DNA of 64,000 nucleotides from Brevundimonas sp. (GTDB lineage Bacteria; Pseudomonadota; Alphaproteobacteria; Caulobacterales; Caulobacteraceae), in contig NZ_JAIYCP010000023.1 of assembly GCF_027487935.1 (NCBI RefSeq), positions 1 to 64,000 on the forward strand, in the 5' to 3' direction. Shown here one piece after another: positions 53,093 through 61,798 of this stretch (position 1 is its first letter; every line of letters starts with the position of its first letter). The notes beneath the pieces are model-generated. The model was not told the DNA's origin. It saw only the letters and a list, made by a program, of their open reading frames with translations, and did not search any database. A program made the position numbers and the translations under genes.

Positions 53093-54724
53093 ATGAACGC
53101 GATTGCCGATGTGACTGAAGCAGGATGGCGCACCGGGCCGCGCGACACCCCCATCGCTGCGTTGCGCAGGGCCGTCGCAGCTCATTCCGAAAAGATCTTT
53201 CTGGATTTCAGCGGTGAGACTCACACCTACGGCGAGTTTGACAAGACCAGCAACCGGTTCGCCCATTCCCTTCAGGCGCTTGGCCTGATCGCCGGCGCGC
53301 CGATCGTCTCGATGCTGGATAACAACGTCGACGCGGTCACCACCTGGATCGCTGCCAACAAAATATCCGCCATCAGCGTGCCCCTGAACACGGCCCTGAT
53401 CGGTCAGTTCCTGCGCCACCAGATTGAGGACACGGGCGCCAGCATGATGGTGTGCGAGGCTCGTTATCTGCAACGGTTGCTGGATATCGAGGATCAGCTG
53501 ACGACCCTGAAGACTGTCCTGGTCCGGGGTGCCTTCGAGCCTTCGGCGGAATCGAAGCTGGCCATCTTACCCTTGGACAGTCATCGAGGGGCCGACGCCA
53601 GCCCGTTCGACTTGCTGCCCGATCCGGGTGCGTTGAACGCCCTGATCTACACCTCGGGGACAACGGGTCCCTCGAAGGGCTGCATGATCACCGGCAATCA
53701 GATGTGCCATTTTGCGCGGATGTTGACACGGTCGGCACCGTTCGGACCGGACGACATCTATTGGACGCCATTGCCTCTGTTTCACATGAACGCGATCGCC
53801 ACGGGGGTCGTTTCAGTCATGCTGGTGGGCGCAACAATCTCGTTCGCTCCGAAATTCTCGGTCTCGGGATTCTGGCCGGCCATCGAGAAGTCCGGGGCCA
53901 CAGTGGTGTCGATCCTCGGTTCGCTTGGAACGATGCTGGCGCGCGCTGAAGATAATGACGCGATGGCTCGCTGCTTCGGCCAGGTTCACACGATCAAGGG
54001 CAATCCCTTCCCCGAAGAGATCAAGGAAATCTGGCGATCCCGCTTCGGCGCGAAAAACGTCGGATCCAATGTCTATGGTCTGACCGAAGGGCTGTTGACC
54101 TCCATGCCGGCCGACGGTGCCTATGCGGAGGGGTCTTCGGGCAAGGCCGCGCCGGAACTTGATGTCAGAATCTTCGACGACAACGACAATGAGGTTCCGA
54201 CCGGGACCTCGGGCGAGGTGGTCTGTCGGCCGTTGCTGCCGGACATCATCTTCAAGGGCTATTGGCGCCGGCCCGAGGACACGCTGAAGGTCTGGGGAAA
54301 CCTGTGGTTCCACACCGGCGACATCGGCAAATTCGATGAGAACGGCTTCTTCTATTTTGTGGATCGAAAGAAGGACTACCTGAGGCGAAGGGGAGAGAAC
54401 ATCTCAAGCTTTGAGATGGAGACCTCGATCCTGACCCATCCGGCGATCGAACAGGTCGCGGTTCACGCTGTGCCTTCGAGCCTGCAGGAAGACGACCTGA
54501 AGGTGACCGCCAAGCTGAAACCGGGCATGGCGCTTTCAGAGGAAGACCTCTGCCGTTGGCTGATAGAACGGGTGCCCTACTATGCGGTGCCGAGATTTAT
54601 CGAGTTTCGAGCTGAACTGCCGGTCAATCCGCAGGGCAGGGTGCTGAAATTCCAGCTTCGTGACGAGGGCGCGACCCCGACGACCTGGGACATCGAGACC
54701 ACGGACATCAAGCCCAACCGCTGA
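53093..54724 (+). CDS. Acyl-CoA synthetase (AMP-forming)
   Basis: The 543-residue ANL-superfamily ligase activates a carboxylic acid with ATP and CoA. The P-loop is IYTSGTTGPSKG, the A5-like motif is NVYGLTEG, the A7/A8 region is FHTGDIGKFDENGFFYFVDR with the hinge RKKDYLRRRGENIS, and the catalytic Lys is near the C-terminus in GRVLKFQLR. The style is closest to crotonobetaine/carnitine-CoA ligase-like enzymes. It is likely the entry step feeding the island's CoA-dependent reactions. The FAH-family gene follows after 32 bp. Confidence 0.93.
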   Translation: MNAIADVTEAGWRTGPRDTPIAALRRAVAAHSEKIFLDFSGETHTYGEFDKTSNRFAHSLQALGLIAGAPIVSMLDNNVDAVTTWIAANKISAISVPLNTALIGQFLRHQIEDTGASMMVCEARYLQRLLDIEDQLTTLKTVLVRGAFEPSAESKLAILPLDSHRGADASPFDLLPDPGALNALIYTSGTTGPSKGCMITGNQMCHFARMLTRSAPFGPDDIYWTPLPLFHMNAIATGVVSVMLVGATISFAPKFSVSGFWPAIEKSGATVVSILGSLGTMLARAEDNDAMARCFGQVHTIKGNPFPEEIKEIWRSRFGAKNVGSNVYGLTEGLLTSMPADGAYAEGSSGKAAPELDVRIFDDNDNEVPTGTSGEVVCRPLLPDIIFKGYWRRPEDTLKVWGNLWFHTGDIGKFDENGFFYFVDRKKDYLRRRGENISSFEMETSILTHPAIEQVAVHAVPSSLQEDDLKVTAKLKPGMALSEEDLCRWLIERVPYYAVPRFIEFRAELPVNPQGRVLKFQLRDEGATPTTWDIETTDIKPNR

Positions 54725-54756
54725 CGGCGCATTGAACCGCGCCAGGAGGAATTCCG

Positions 54757-55653
54757 ATGCGACTCCTGTCGTTTGACAATCACGGCACGGCGACTGTGGG
54801 CGTGCGCATCGGCGATGAGGTGATTGACCTGTCGGTCGCCGCGCCCGAACTGCCACGCGATATGATTGCGCTGCTTGCGGCGGGCCCGGACGCCCTGTCC
54901 GCGGCCAAACAGGCAGCAGCGTCGGCTGGAGCCGGCGCTCGTCGTCCAGTGGAGGGTCTGCGTCACCTGACCCCCATCCAAAGACCGGACAAGATCATCG
55001 GCCTGGGCAAGAACTATATGAAGCACGTCGAGGAGATGAAGGCCGATGTGCAGTCCTTTCCCGGGATGTTCCTGAGAGTCCCGGATTCTCTGGTGGCTCA
55101 CAACCAGCCGATCTGGCGGCCCGAAGCCTCCGACACGCTCGACTACGAAGGCGAACTGATGGTCGTCATCGGCAAGGGTGGGCGGATGATCTCCCGCGAG
55201 GAGGCCCTGTCGCATGTGGCCGGCTACGCATGCCACAACGACGGCAGCGTTCGCGCTTACAACTACATCCCCTCGGCCGTGACCGCGGGAAAGAATTTTC
55301 TCAACACCGGCGGTTTCGGCCCGGAGATCGTCACCGCAGATGAACTCCCTCCGGGCTGCAAGGGCCTGCGGCTGACGACCCATGTCAACGGCGATCTGCG
55401 CCAGAGCGCCGATATCGCGGAGATGCATTGGGACGTCGCCCACCTCGTGCATCTGATGTCGACCATCTTCACCCTGTATCCCGGTGATCTGATCGCGACG
55501 GGAACGCCCTCGGGCTGCGCCGCAGGTTCGACCGACCCGCAGTGGCTGGTGCCGGGCGATGTGGTGCGGGTCGAGATCGAGAATGTGGGTGTTCTGACAA
55601 ACCCGATCGTCGATGCGCCAAGGGTAAGGGGCGACTTCGACGTGCGGCGCTAG
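54757..55653 (+). CDS. Fumarylacetoacetate hydrolase family protein (second)
   Basis: The 298-residue FAH-fold enzyme has metal ligands in LDYEGELMVVIG (two Glu) and YACHNDGSVRAYN (Asp), and the conserved IIGLGKNYMKHVEEM, LIATGTPSGCAAGS and VRVEIENVGVLTNPI. It would hydrolyse, isomerise or decarboxylate a ring-cleavage product or an acylpyruvate-like acid. It is translated 32 bp after the acyl-CoA ligase, with a good AGGAGG ribosome binding site. Its TAG stop shares CTAG with the convergent SDR gene, exactly as the other FAH gene does. Confidence 0.92.
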   Translation: MRLLSFDNHGTATVGVRIGDEVIDLSVAAPELPRDMIALLAAGPDALSAAKQAAASAGAGARRPVEGLRHLTPIQRPDKIIGLGKNYMKHVEEMKADVQSFPGMFLRVPDSLVAHNQPIWRPEASDTLDYEGELMVVIGKGGRMISREEALSHVAGYACHNDGSVRAYNYIPSAVTAGKNFLNTGGFGPEIVTADELPPGCKGLRLTTHVNGDLRQSADIAEMHWDVAHLVHLMSTIFTLYPGDLIATGTPSGCAAGSTDPQWLVPGDVVRVEIENVGVLTNPIVDAPRVRGDFDVRR

Positions 55654-56423
55654 CGAACCATCATCAGGCCGCCGTCGACCGCCAGGGTCTGCCCGGTGAT
55701 AAAGCGCGAAGCATCACTGGCCAGAAAAACCAGCACCGGAGCCATGTCGGAATCCGCATCTCCGAGCCGCCCACCGAGCGGGATCATCATGGCCATGCCG
55801 CGGTCGTGCGCTTCAAGCTGTTCGGCCGTCATGCCGGCGCGTGTGGTGTCATACATGGGTGTCCACATCCCCGGCGCGACGGCATTGGCCGATATTCCGT
55901 ACTGGCCCCACTCCTGGGCGATGGTTCGGGTCCATGCCAGGACTGCGCCTTTCGAAGCGGAGTAGTGTGCGCAACCACGCAGGCCGACCGCCCCCGCCGC
56001 CGAAGCGAAGTTGATGATCCGGCCGCCCCTGTCCTTGAGATAAGGGAATGCCGCCTGGTTCGCGATCATCGTTCCCCGGGCATTCACGCCCAGGACCAGA
56101 TCCCAGTCCTCATCAGTGATATCTTCCGCTGGCGTGTAACGCTGGATGCCGGCCGCTTGGATCAGAACATCCAGCCCGCCCATTGCGGCGACAGCACGGT
56201 CAAACGCCGCCCCGGTCGAAGCGCGCGAGGAGACATCGCAGACGTCACAGGTCAGGGACCCCCGGCCTGCGCCGGCGATTGATTCGACGGGTCCCCCGGT
56301 GAGGTCCAGGCCTGTCACTGTCGCCCCGGCCGCGGCCAACGCTCTCGCCGCACTCATACCGATCCCGCGCGCGGCACCGGTGACAATGATCCTCTTTCCC
56401 GTCAGGGTTCCAGCCTCGGTCAT
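55650..56423 (-). CDS. SDR family oxidoreductase
   Basis: The 257-residue short-chain dehydrogenase has TGAARGIGMSAARAL for the cofactor, NVNARG-type structure (LGVNARGTMIANQAAF), the active-site Ser in INFASAAGAVG and YSASKG. It ends FITGQTLAVDGGLMMVR. It lies alone on the minus strand, facing the second FAH gene, with 259 bp to the TonB receptor gene it diverges from. Substrate unknown; likely an alcohol/ketone step in the same pathway. Confidence 0.9.
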   Translation of the reverse strand: MTEAGTLTGKRIIVTGAARGIGMSAARALAAAGATVTGLDLTGGPVESIAGAGRGSLTCDVCDVSSRASTGAAFDRAVAAMGGLDVLIQAAGIQRYTPAEDITDEDWDLVLGVNARGTMIANQAAFPYLKDRGGRIINFASAAGAVGLRGCAHYSASKGAVLAWTRTIAQEWGQYGISANAVAPGMWTPMYDTTRAGMTAEQLEAHDRGMAMMIPLGGRLGDADSDMAPVLVFLASDASRFITGQTLAVDGGLMMVR

Positions 56424-56591
56424 CTGTCGTCCATCCCTGCCGGGCTACCCCGAGCACCAACTGTTTCAGTCACTTCGTAGGCCCGATGTGACGAGTTCAC
56501 ATTCCACCGGGTCATGGTCGGCGTCCCGGGCGCCGGCCCCGGGGCGCGGATGCCCATTCCGGAATTCTTACCCTAGATTTTTATTCTTGCG

Positions 56592-56609
56592 ACAGATTTC
56601 CAATTCTGT
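56592..56609. promoter_or_regulatory. Operator-like inverted repeat upstream of the TonB receptor
   Basis: ACAGA and TCTGT are arms around an 8-bp spacer, 74 bp upstream of the receptor ATG, in an AT-rich patch. On the minus strand it shares AAATCTG with the 32599 site. It belongs to the N6-spacer variant of the proposed island operator. Confidence 0.4.
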
Positions 56610-56682
56610 TTAGCTTCTCCCCAACGCATCACCGTCCGGTAGTTGCGATATGCGGGGCAACAGACCCCCTGGGGAGGTTTCT

Positions 56683-59142
56683 ATGCGATCCAACCACAGC
56701 CGGCATGTAGCCAAATTCCTGCGGCGTGGCGGTGCCCTCGGCCTTTTGGCCTGCACAGCCTTGACCAGCCCCGCCTTCGCTCAGAGCGCGCAGGCTCCGC
56801 AGCAGACCGACCAACTCGATGAGATCGTCGTCACCGCGCGGCGTACCGAGGAAAACCTGCAGTCGACGCCTGTGGCCGTGACCGCCATTGGTAGCGAGGC
56901 CCTGGAGCGGGCGCAGGTCGCGGATGTGACCGACCTTCAGCGTACTGTGCCCAGCCTCTCGATCGCGACCGGAGCTCCGTCGTCTTCCGGCTTCTCCTTT
57001 GTCTCCATGCGCGGCCAGGGCAATCTTCAGGCTCTGGTCTCCAACGACCCGGCCGTCGCGATCTATGTCGACGGCGTTTATATTCCGCGCCCGTCCCAGG
57101 GTCTGACGGATCTGTTCGATCTTGAGCGCGTAGAAGTTCTGCGTGGACCGCAAGGAACCCTGTTTGGCCGGAACACCATCGGCGGAGCTGTGAACATTCT
57201 GACGGCGGACCCCACCGGTGAGTTCGGGGGATCCGTCCGCATCGAGGCCGGCAACTACGACCAGGTTGGTGCGAGCTTCGTCCTCAACGGCGCGCTGTCG
57301 GACCGGGTTTCCGGCCGCCTTGCGGCGAGCACCAAGGGGCGCAGTGGTTATGGCCAAAGCATTCCGCTGGGGCGCGATGTCTGGGATCAGGACAGCGACT
57401 TCATTCGCGGCAAGCTGAAGTACGAGGGCGAGGGCGTCGAGCTGGTCCTGTCCGGCGACTACAACATGATTGAAGACAATGGGCAGTTCACCGCCCTTAA
57501 CTCCTTCGCGCCGGAGCTTTTCGGTCCGACGGGATCGTTTGGTGCATTCGGCCTCGGTACGACCTTGACCAACTCGCTGCACGACGGCGGCTGGTACGAC
57601 ACCTATGCGACCGGCTATTTCGTGCCTTCGAGCAATCCGAACTTTGCGGCGCTGCCGCAAGAGGTCAGAGACCTGTATACGAAACCGCTGGGCAACCGTT
57701 TGGAAGCCTATGGGTTCGGTCTTAACGCCTCATTCGACCTTGGCGATGTGACTCTGAAGTCCATCACCGGCTTCCGTTTCAGCGACACGGACGGTGTGAT
57801 TGACACGGACGGGACGCCGGTTCCGATCCTGACGACCTGGGCCGGTTACAACTCTGACCAGTGGTCCCAGGAATTCCAGATCACCGGCGGCATCGGGGAA
57901 AGTTTCACCTACATCGCCGGTGTCTATTACTCTGACGAACAGGGTGTGGAGTTCAGCCGTTCCCAGAACTTCGGCTTCCTGCCTTACAACGCCACGACGC
58001 GTCCCTATGCCGGGTTCGCTGGCCAGAACATGGCCGATGTGCACAATACCTCGGCCGGTGTGTTCGGCCAGGGCTACTATCAGCTGACTGAGAACCTCAG
58101 GCTGGCGGCCGGTCTTCGCTGGACCTGGGACAGTCGCGACACCGAGCTCCATAACTTCTCCACCTGGGGCGTCGCTGCGACCTGCAATCTTCAACGTCCG
58201 GACGTCGTGGGTGTCTGTACCCAGACCCAGGAGGTCAAGTTCGACTATCCGGCCTATACCCTGGGCCTCGACTGGCAGATCAACCCGGACATGTTCGCCT
58301 ACATCCAGACGCGTCGGGCCTCGAAGTCCGGCGGTTGGAACACGCGCGCCGGCGGTCTGCCCGCCTTCGACCCGGAGACCGTCGAGGACCTGGAAATCGG
58401 CTTCAAGGCGACCTGGCTTGAGAACCGCCTGCGTACGAACATCGCCTTCTTCCATTCCTGGCAGTCCGACGTGCAGCGTAACGCGGCTGCTCTGACCCCG
58501 GCCGGGGCCAGCACCCAGTTCATCGTCAACGCCGGCGATGCGCGGGTTCACGGGCTCGAGTTCGAAGGTGCCTTCCGTCCGTGGACCGGTATGGAGCTGA
58601 CCAGCAACATCAGCCTGATGGACGGAAGCTACGCCGACGGCTCCTTCATCGAGCAGCAGGCCGTGCCCGGTGTCGGTTTGGCGGGATGCCGGCTGAACAC
58701 GGCGGGAACGGCGTCGATCTGCCCGGTCGACCGCAGCGGAGAAGAACTGCCGCAGCTTCCGAAGATCCAGTACAACCTGGGTGCCACCCAGGTCGTGCCG
58801 ACCTCATTCGGTGCGGTGTCCTTCCATGTCGACTATTCCTACCTCGGGGAACAGTTCTTCAATCCGGTCACGCCTTCGCCTTATCAATCTGCGACCACCC
58901 AAGGCATCTACGCCGCTTCGAACAGAATCACCCGGACCCCCGGTTACGGCCTGCTGAATGCGCGCATCACGATGGAGTTCGACGCTCAGAACGTCGAGGT
59001 GGCGATCTACGGCAAGAACCTTGCCGGCGAAGAATACAGCACGCGTCACTGGGCCGACGTCTATGCCGCTGGTCTCGGGTTTGCGACAGACTTCATCGGC
59101 GAGCCGACGACCTACGGCGTCTCTCTGACCCGGCGCTTCTGA
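56683..59142 (+). CDS. TonB-dependent outer-membrane receptor
   Basis: The 819-residue transporter has a signal peptide (RRGGALGLLACTALTSPAFA), a TonB box (DEIVVTARR), a plug domain (VSMRGQGNLQALVS, VEVLRGPQGTLFGRNTIGG) and a beta-barrel ending LTRRF. It lacks an STN domain, so it is not coupled to the FecI/FecR pair. The start at 56683 has GGGGAGG immediately upstream. Located inside the island between SDR and P450 genes, it is the likely uptake route for the hydrophobic substrate. A strong terminator follows 26 bp after the stop. Confidence 0.95.
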   Translation: MRSNHSRHVAKFLRRGGALGLLACTALTSPAFAQSAQAPQQTDQLDEIVVTARRTEENLQSTPVAVTAIGSEALERAQVADVTDLQRTVPSLSIATGAPSSSGFSFVSMRGQGNLQALVSNDPAVAIYVDGVYIPRPSQGLTDLFDLERVEVLRGPQGTLFGRNTIGGAVNILTADPTGEFGGSVRIEAGNYDQVGASFVLNGALSDRVSGRLAASTKGRSGYGQSIPLGRDVWDQDSDFIRGKLKYEGEGVELVLSGDYNMIEDNGQFTALNSFAPELFGPTGSFGAFGLGTTLTNSLHDGGWYDTYATGYFVPSSNPNFAALPQEVRDLYTKPLGNRLEAYGFGLNASFDLGDVTLKSITGFRFSDTDGVIDTDGTPVPILTTWAGYNSDQWSQEFQITGGIGESFTYIAGVYYSDEQGVEFSRSQNFGFLPYNATTRPYAGFAGQNMADVHNTSAGVFGQGYYQLTENLRLAAGLRWTWDSRDTELHNFSTWGVAATCNLQRPDVVGVCTQTQEVKFDYPAYTLGLDWQINPDMFAYIQTRRASKSGGWNTRAGGLPAFDPETVEDLEIGFKATWLENRLRTNIAFFHSWQSDVQRNAAALTPAGASTQFIVNAGDARVHGLEFEGAFRPWTGMELTSNISLMDGSYADGSFIEQQAVPGVGLAGCRLNTAGTASICPVDRSGEELPQLPKIQYNLGATQVVPTSFGAVSFHVDYSYLGEQFFNPVTPSPYQSATTQGIYAASNRITRTPGYGLLNARITMEFDAQNVEVAIYGKNLAGEEYSTRHWADVYAAGLGFATDFIGEPTTYGVSLTRRF

Positions 59143-59168
59143 GAAAGACCCACTCCTGATGTAACTTG

Positions 59169-59200
59169 CCGCCGACCGGTCCCCGGTCGGCGGCTTTTTC
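59169..59200 (+). terminator. Rho-independent terminator of the TonB receptor gene
   Basis: Perfect 12-bp arms GCCGCCGACCGG (59169-59180) and CCGGTCGGCGGC (59184-59195) with a 3-base loop are followed by TTTTT. It lies 26 bp after the receptor stop and is one of the clearest terminators in the window. Confidence 0.93.
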
Positions 59201-59226
59201 TTGGGTGCGATGAATCATTAAAAGAG

Positions 59227-59249
59227 CCGCCATGCTGAGCATGGCGGCC
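59227..59249 (-). terminator. Rho-independent terminator of the P450 gene
   Basis: Perfect 10-bp arms GCCGCCATGC and GCATGGCGGC with a 3-base loop. On the minus strand it is followed by TCTTTTAATG, giving a T-tract, and it lies 53 bp after the P450 stop. Together with the opposite-strand terminator it insulates two convergent genes. Confidence 0.85.
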
Positions 59250-59301
59250 CATTTCTTCGGTGCATCTTCCGGGCCCGTCCGCTGACGGGTCCCGCGCTGG
59301 C

Positions 59302-60582
59302 TCAGGGCGCGTCCCAAATGACATGAACGGCGTCAGGGCCGCGCAGCGAAACGCCACGGATTTCCGGACGAGGCTGGTCCGGATCGAGCCGGAGGTTCGG
59401 GAGCCGGTCGAGAAGCAGGCCGACAGCTTCTTCGATCTCGACCTTCGCCAGCCATATGCCGATGCACATGTGAGCCCCGAATCCGAAACCGAACGCGGCC
59501 ATCTGCTTTCGATCGATGTCGAAGACGTCCGGGTTTTCGAATACGGTCTCGTCCCGGTTCGCAGAGGCTACGCAGGCAGATATGACGGCCCCCCTCGGAA
59601 TGGTCACCCCCTGCAGGGTGACCTCCGTCTGTGTCTCGCGAACCTTGAAGGTCGTAACAGAGTCGTACCGGACGCTCTCGTCCAGAACCTTCCGCATGAG
59701 TGAGCGATCCGCACGCAGCCGTTCCAGAACCTCGGGGTGATCGAACAGGTGGGTCAACATGATCGCGAAGGTGCGGGAGGTGGTCTCGGATGCCGCCGGC
59801 AGCATCATTCGGACGAAATTGGTAATCTGGTGGTCGGTGAGTGTGCGCCCTTCGAACTCGGCGCGTATGAGGCGGCTGATCAGATCTGCGCCGGTGGCAC
59901 CTGATTCCCGGCGCGCCTGAACGGCCGCGAGAGTCGGATCGTAGAGTTCCTGGAAGGCTTGAAACGCGGCACGCTTGGCCTCCGGGTCATTGGCCATTCC
60001 GCCCAAAACCTTCAGCGCCTTGCTGGCGAAGAGTTCGAGAGCTGCCGGGTCATCATCCTGGAAGCCCAGGACCGCATAGACGACATGGATCGGGAACATC
60101 ACGCCGACGCTTGAGACCAACTCAGCCTTCCCAAGCGGGATGAGGGGCTCGATGAAATAGCGCTGGATCAATGGGCGGATATAGGCCTCGCGCCATTCCT
60201 CCATGACCGCCGGCGTGAACGAAGGCTGCAGGATACCGCGAAGCTGGCGATGTTCATCGCCGTCCAGACCGGTGATCATGAGCCCGTCGAGGAATTGGCC
60301 GAGACCGGTCTCCATAAGAATTCCGCTTGTGAAGGTCTTGGTGTCGCGCAGCACCAGCATGACGTCGGCATGTTTGAAGACCGTGTAGATCGGGCGACCC
60401 GTGTCTCCAGCGAAAGAAGCAGCCCCCAGTTCGGCGCAGATGTCGCCCTGCATCACCGGCATGGTGGCGCGGTGCTCGCGATAGATCTGATCGAGATTTC
60501 CATCATTGCCCGCGAACAGGGCACCGATCTGGGCGAAACCCTCGGCGAGGTCCTTATTGGGTGTCATCTGGGAGGTGCTCAT
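59302..60582 (-). CDS. Cytochrome P450
   Basis: This is a 426-residue soluble class I P450 monooxygenase. The heme-ligand motif is FGFGFGAHMCIGIWLAK (Cys near residue 373), the ExxR pair is in LDESVRY, and the I-helix motif is MMLPAASETTSRT, an AxxETT variant of the usual AGxDTT. It needs a ferredoxin and a reductase; the reductase at 29336 could serve, but no ferredoxin is seen. The start has GGAAAG 8 bp upstream. An operator-like site lies 54 bp upstream. It probably hydroxylates or epoxidises the substrate skeleton. Confidence 0.94.
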   Translation of the reverse strand: MSTSQMTPNKDLAEGFAQIGALFAGNDGNLDQIYREHRATMPVMQGDICAELGAASFAGDTGRPIYTVFKHADVMLVLRDTKTFTSGILMETGLGQFLDGLMITGLDGDEHRQLRGILQPSFTPAVMEEWREAYIRPLIQRYFIEPLIPLGKAELVSSVGVMFPIHVVYAVLGFQDDDPAALELFASKALKVLGGMANDPEAKRAAFQAFQELYDPTLAAVQARRESGATGADLISRLIRAEFEGRTLTDHQITNFVRMMLPAASETTSRTFAIMLTHLFDHPEVLERLRADRSLMRKVLDESVRYDSVTTFKVRETQTEVTLQGVTIPRGAVISACVASANRDETVFENPDVFDIDRKQMAAFGFGFGAHMCIGIWLAKVEIEEAVGLLLDRLPNLRLDPDQPRPEIRGVSLRGPDAVHVIWDAP

Positions 60583-60635
60583 GGGTCATGCTTTCCAGAA
60601 AAGGCCACTCGAGAGGGCGAAAGAGATTTTATATA

Positions 60636-60653
60636 CAGAATGGAATTCCGGAA
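60636..60653. promoter_or_regulatory. Operator-like site upstream of the P450 gene
   Basis: CAGAATGGAATTCCGGAA lies 54 bp upstream of the P450 ATG (minus strand). It shares CAGAAT and TTC with the 44156 repeat and contains the perfect palindromes GGAATTCC and TTCCGGAA. It may be the binding site of the island regulator. Confidence 0.45.
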
Positions 60654-60684
60654 AAAAGTCCATCAATCCCGGTGTTTCGGTCGA

Positions 60685-61083
60685 TCAATGCCCGTGTATC
60701 GCGGCGACCGCGGACGGGTCCGTATAGTCGCGCCAGCGAAGCAGTTTTCCCTCTTCGTCCAGCTCAAAAATGCCTGCTATGGCGAATGCACCAACCTCGC
60801 GTCCGTCGGCGGCGACAAGCCGGTCCATTCGTTCCGTGAGGACGACATTGCCGTGAGCGGCGATGTGCAGGGTCTCAACCAGGATTTTCGAATACCCCAT
60901 AGCGGCTTCGAATTTCGCCCCCAGCGCCAGGGCTTCATCGGCCCCGACGGTTTTTGACAGGCCCATGTTGACCCATTCGGTATCGGCGCGGAACAGGTCG
61001 CGGATCGCTTTTTCGAGCGGTTCAGGGCCGTCGGACCAAGCGTTCAGGAACTGGCGGATGATGTCGATCGGCAGTCTTTTCAC
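60685..61083 (-). CDS. Limonene-1,2-epoxide hydrolase-like (NTF2 fold) protein
   Basis: This 132-residue NTF2-like protein aligns well with limonene-1,2-epoxide hydrolase. The catalytic triad Asp-Arg-Asp fits Arg85 and Asp87 in LTERMDRLV and Asp119 in LRWRDYTD. The substrate/water-binding Tyr-x-Asn position is Trp37-x-Asn39 (EWVNMG). This predicts hydrolysis of an epoxide to a diol. The start at GTG 61083 has AAGGA about 10 bp upstream; a frame to 61140 is not conserved. It is encoded directly upstream of the P450 gene, so the P450 may make the epoxide or the two may work in sequence (inference). Confidence 0.8.
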   Translation of the reverse strand: MKRLPIDIIRQFLNAWSDGPEPLEKAIRDLFRADTEWVNMGLSKTVGADEALALGAKFEAAMGYSKILVETLHIAAHGNVVLTERMDRLVAADGREVGAFAIAGIFELDEEGKLLRWRDYTDPSAVAAIHGH

Positions 61084-61202
61084 TGGATGTTCGTCCTTCC
61101 AAATTGGGTGCCGGTTTGGCGCTTTCCCGCGCGACTCCAAAGCTGGTTTGCGGCAAGGTGGGCCGACTGCGGCTCTTGCCGCGCTGACCTGACGGAGCCG
61201 TC

Positions 61203-61751
61203 GTGAGCGAACAGATCACAGCTATTCCCCTGACCCGCATCGACGGAGAACTCGACAGCCTGGCGAACCATGAGGGCAAGGTTCTGTTGATCGTCAATGT
61301 TGCATCGAAATGCGGTCTGACGCCGCAGTATGAAGGGCTTGAGGCCCTCTATCGAGACAAGCACGCTGAGGGGCTGCAAGTGCTTGCGTTTCCGGCCAAC
61401 AACTTCAACGGCCAGGAGCCCGGCACTGACGATGAGATCGTGGACTTCTGCAAGACCAGCTACGACGTGACCTTTCCGCTGTATTCCAAGATTAGCGTCA
61501 GGGGCGAGGACATCCATCCGCTTTATGCCCGCCTGACGACGAGCAAGCCTGCGGCGGTCGGGGAGGGGCCGATGCGTAAACGTCTGGAGGGCTATGGGAT
61601 CGCGACGGGTGCGCCGGGTGAGATTGTGTGGAATTTCGAGAAATTTCTGATTGGTCGCGATGGTCAGATCATCGACCGTTTCGCACCTGATGTTGACGCT
61701 GCCGATCCTCGATTGGTTGGCGCGGTTGATAAGGCGCTCGCGGAAAGCTGA
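61203..61751 (+). CDS. Glutathione peroxidase (thioredoxin-fold)
   Basis: This 182-residue peroxidase reduces peroxides using a thiol. The peroxidatic Cys is in NVASKCGLTPQYEGLEAL, the Gln/Trp partners are in NNFNGQEPG and WNFEKFLI. It is Cys- rather than selenocysteine-type and lacks a signal peptide, so it acts in the cytosol. The GTG start has GGAG upstream. It diverges from the epoxide-hydrolase-like gene and converges with an MDR gene. It may protect against peroxide from uncoupled oxygenases in the island. Confidence 0.92.
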   Translation: MSEQITAIPLTRIDGELDSLANHEGKVLLIVNVASKCGLTPQYEGLEALYRDKHAEGLQVLAFPANNFNGQEPGTDDEIVDFCKTSYDVTFPLYSKISVRGEDIHPLYARLTTSKPAAVGEGPMRKRLEGYGIATGAPGEIVWNFEKFLIGRDGQIIDRFAPDVDAADPRLVGAVDKALAES

Positions 61752-61766
61752 CGTAGCAGTGGGGAA

Positions 61767-61790
61767 GCGGTGGCGCTGGTAGCCCACCGC
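61767..61790. terminator. Hairpin between convergent genes
   Basis: 7-bp arms GCGGTGG (61767-61773) and CCACCGC (61784-61790) with a 10-base loop, followed by GCCTTTC, lie in the 47-bp gap between the glutathione peroxidase and the MDR gene. A weak terminator is plausible. Confidence 0.45.
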
Positions 61791-61798
61791 GCCTTTCA

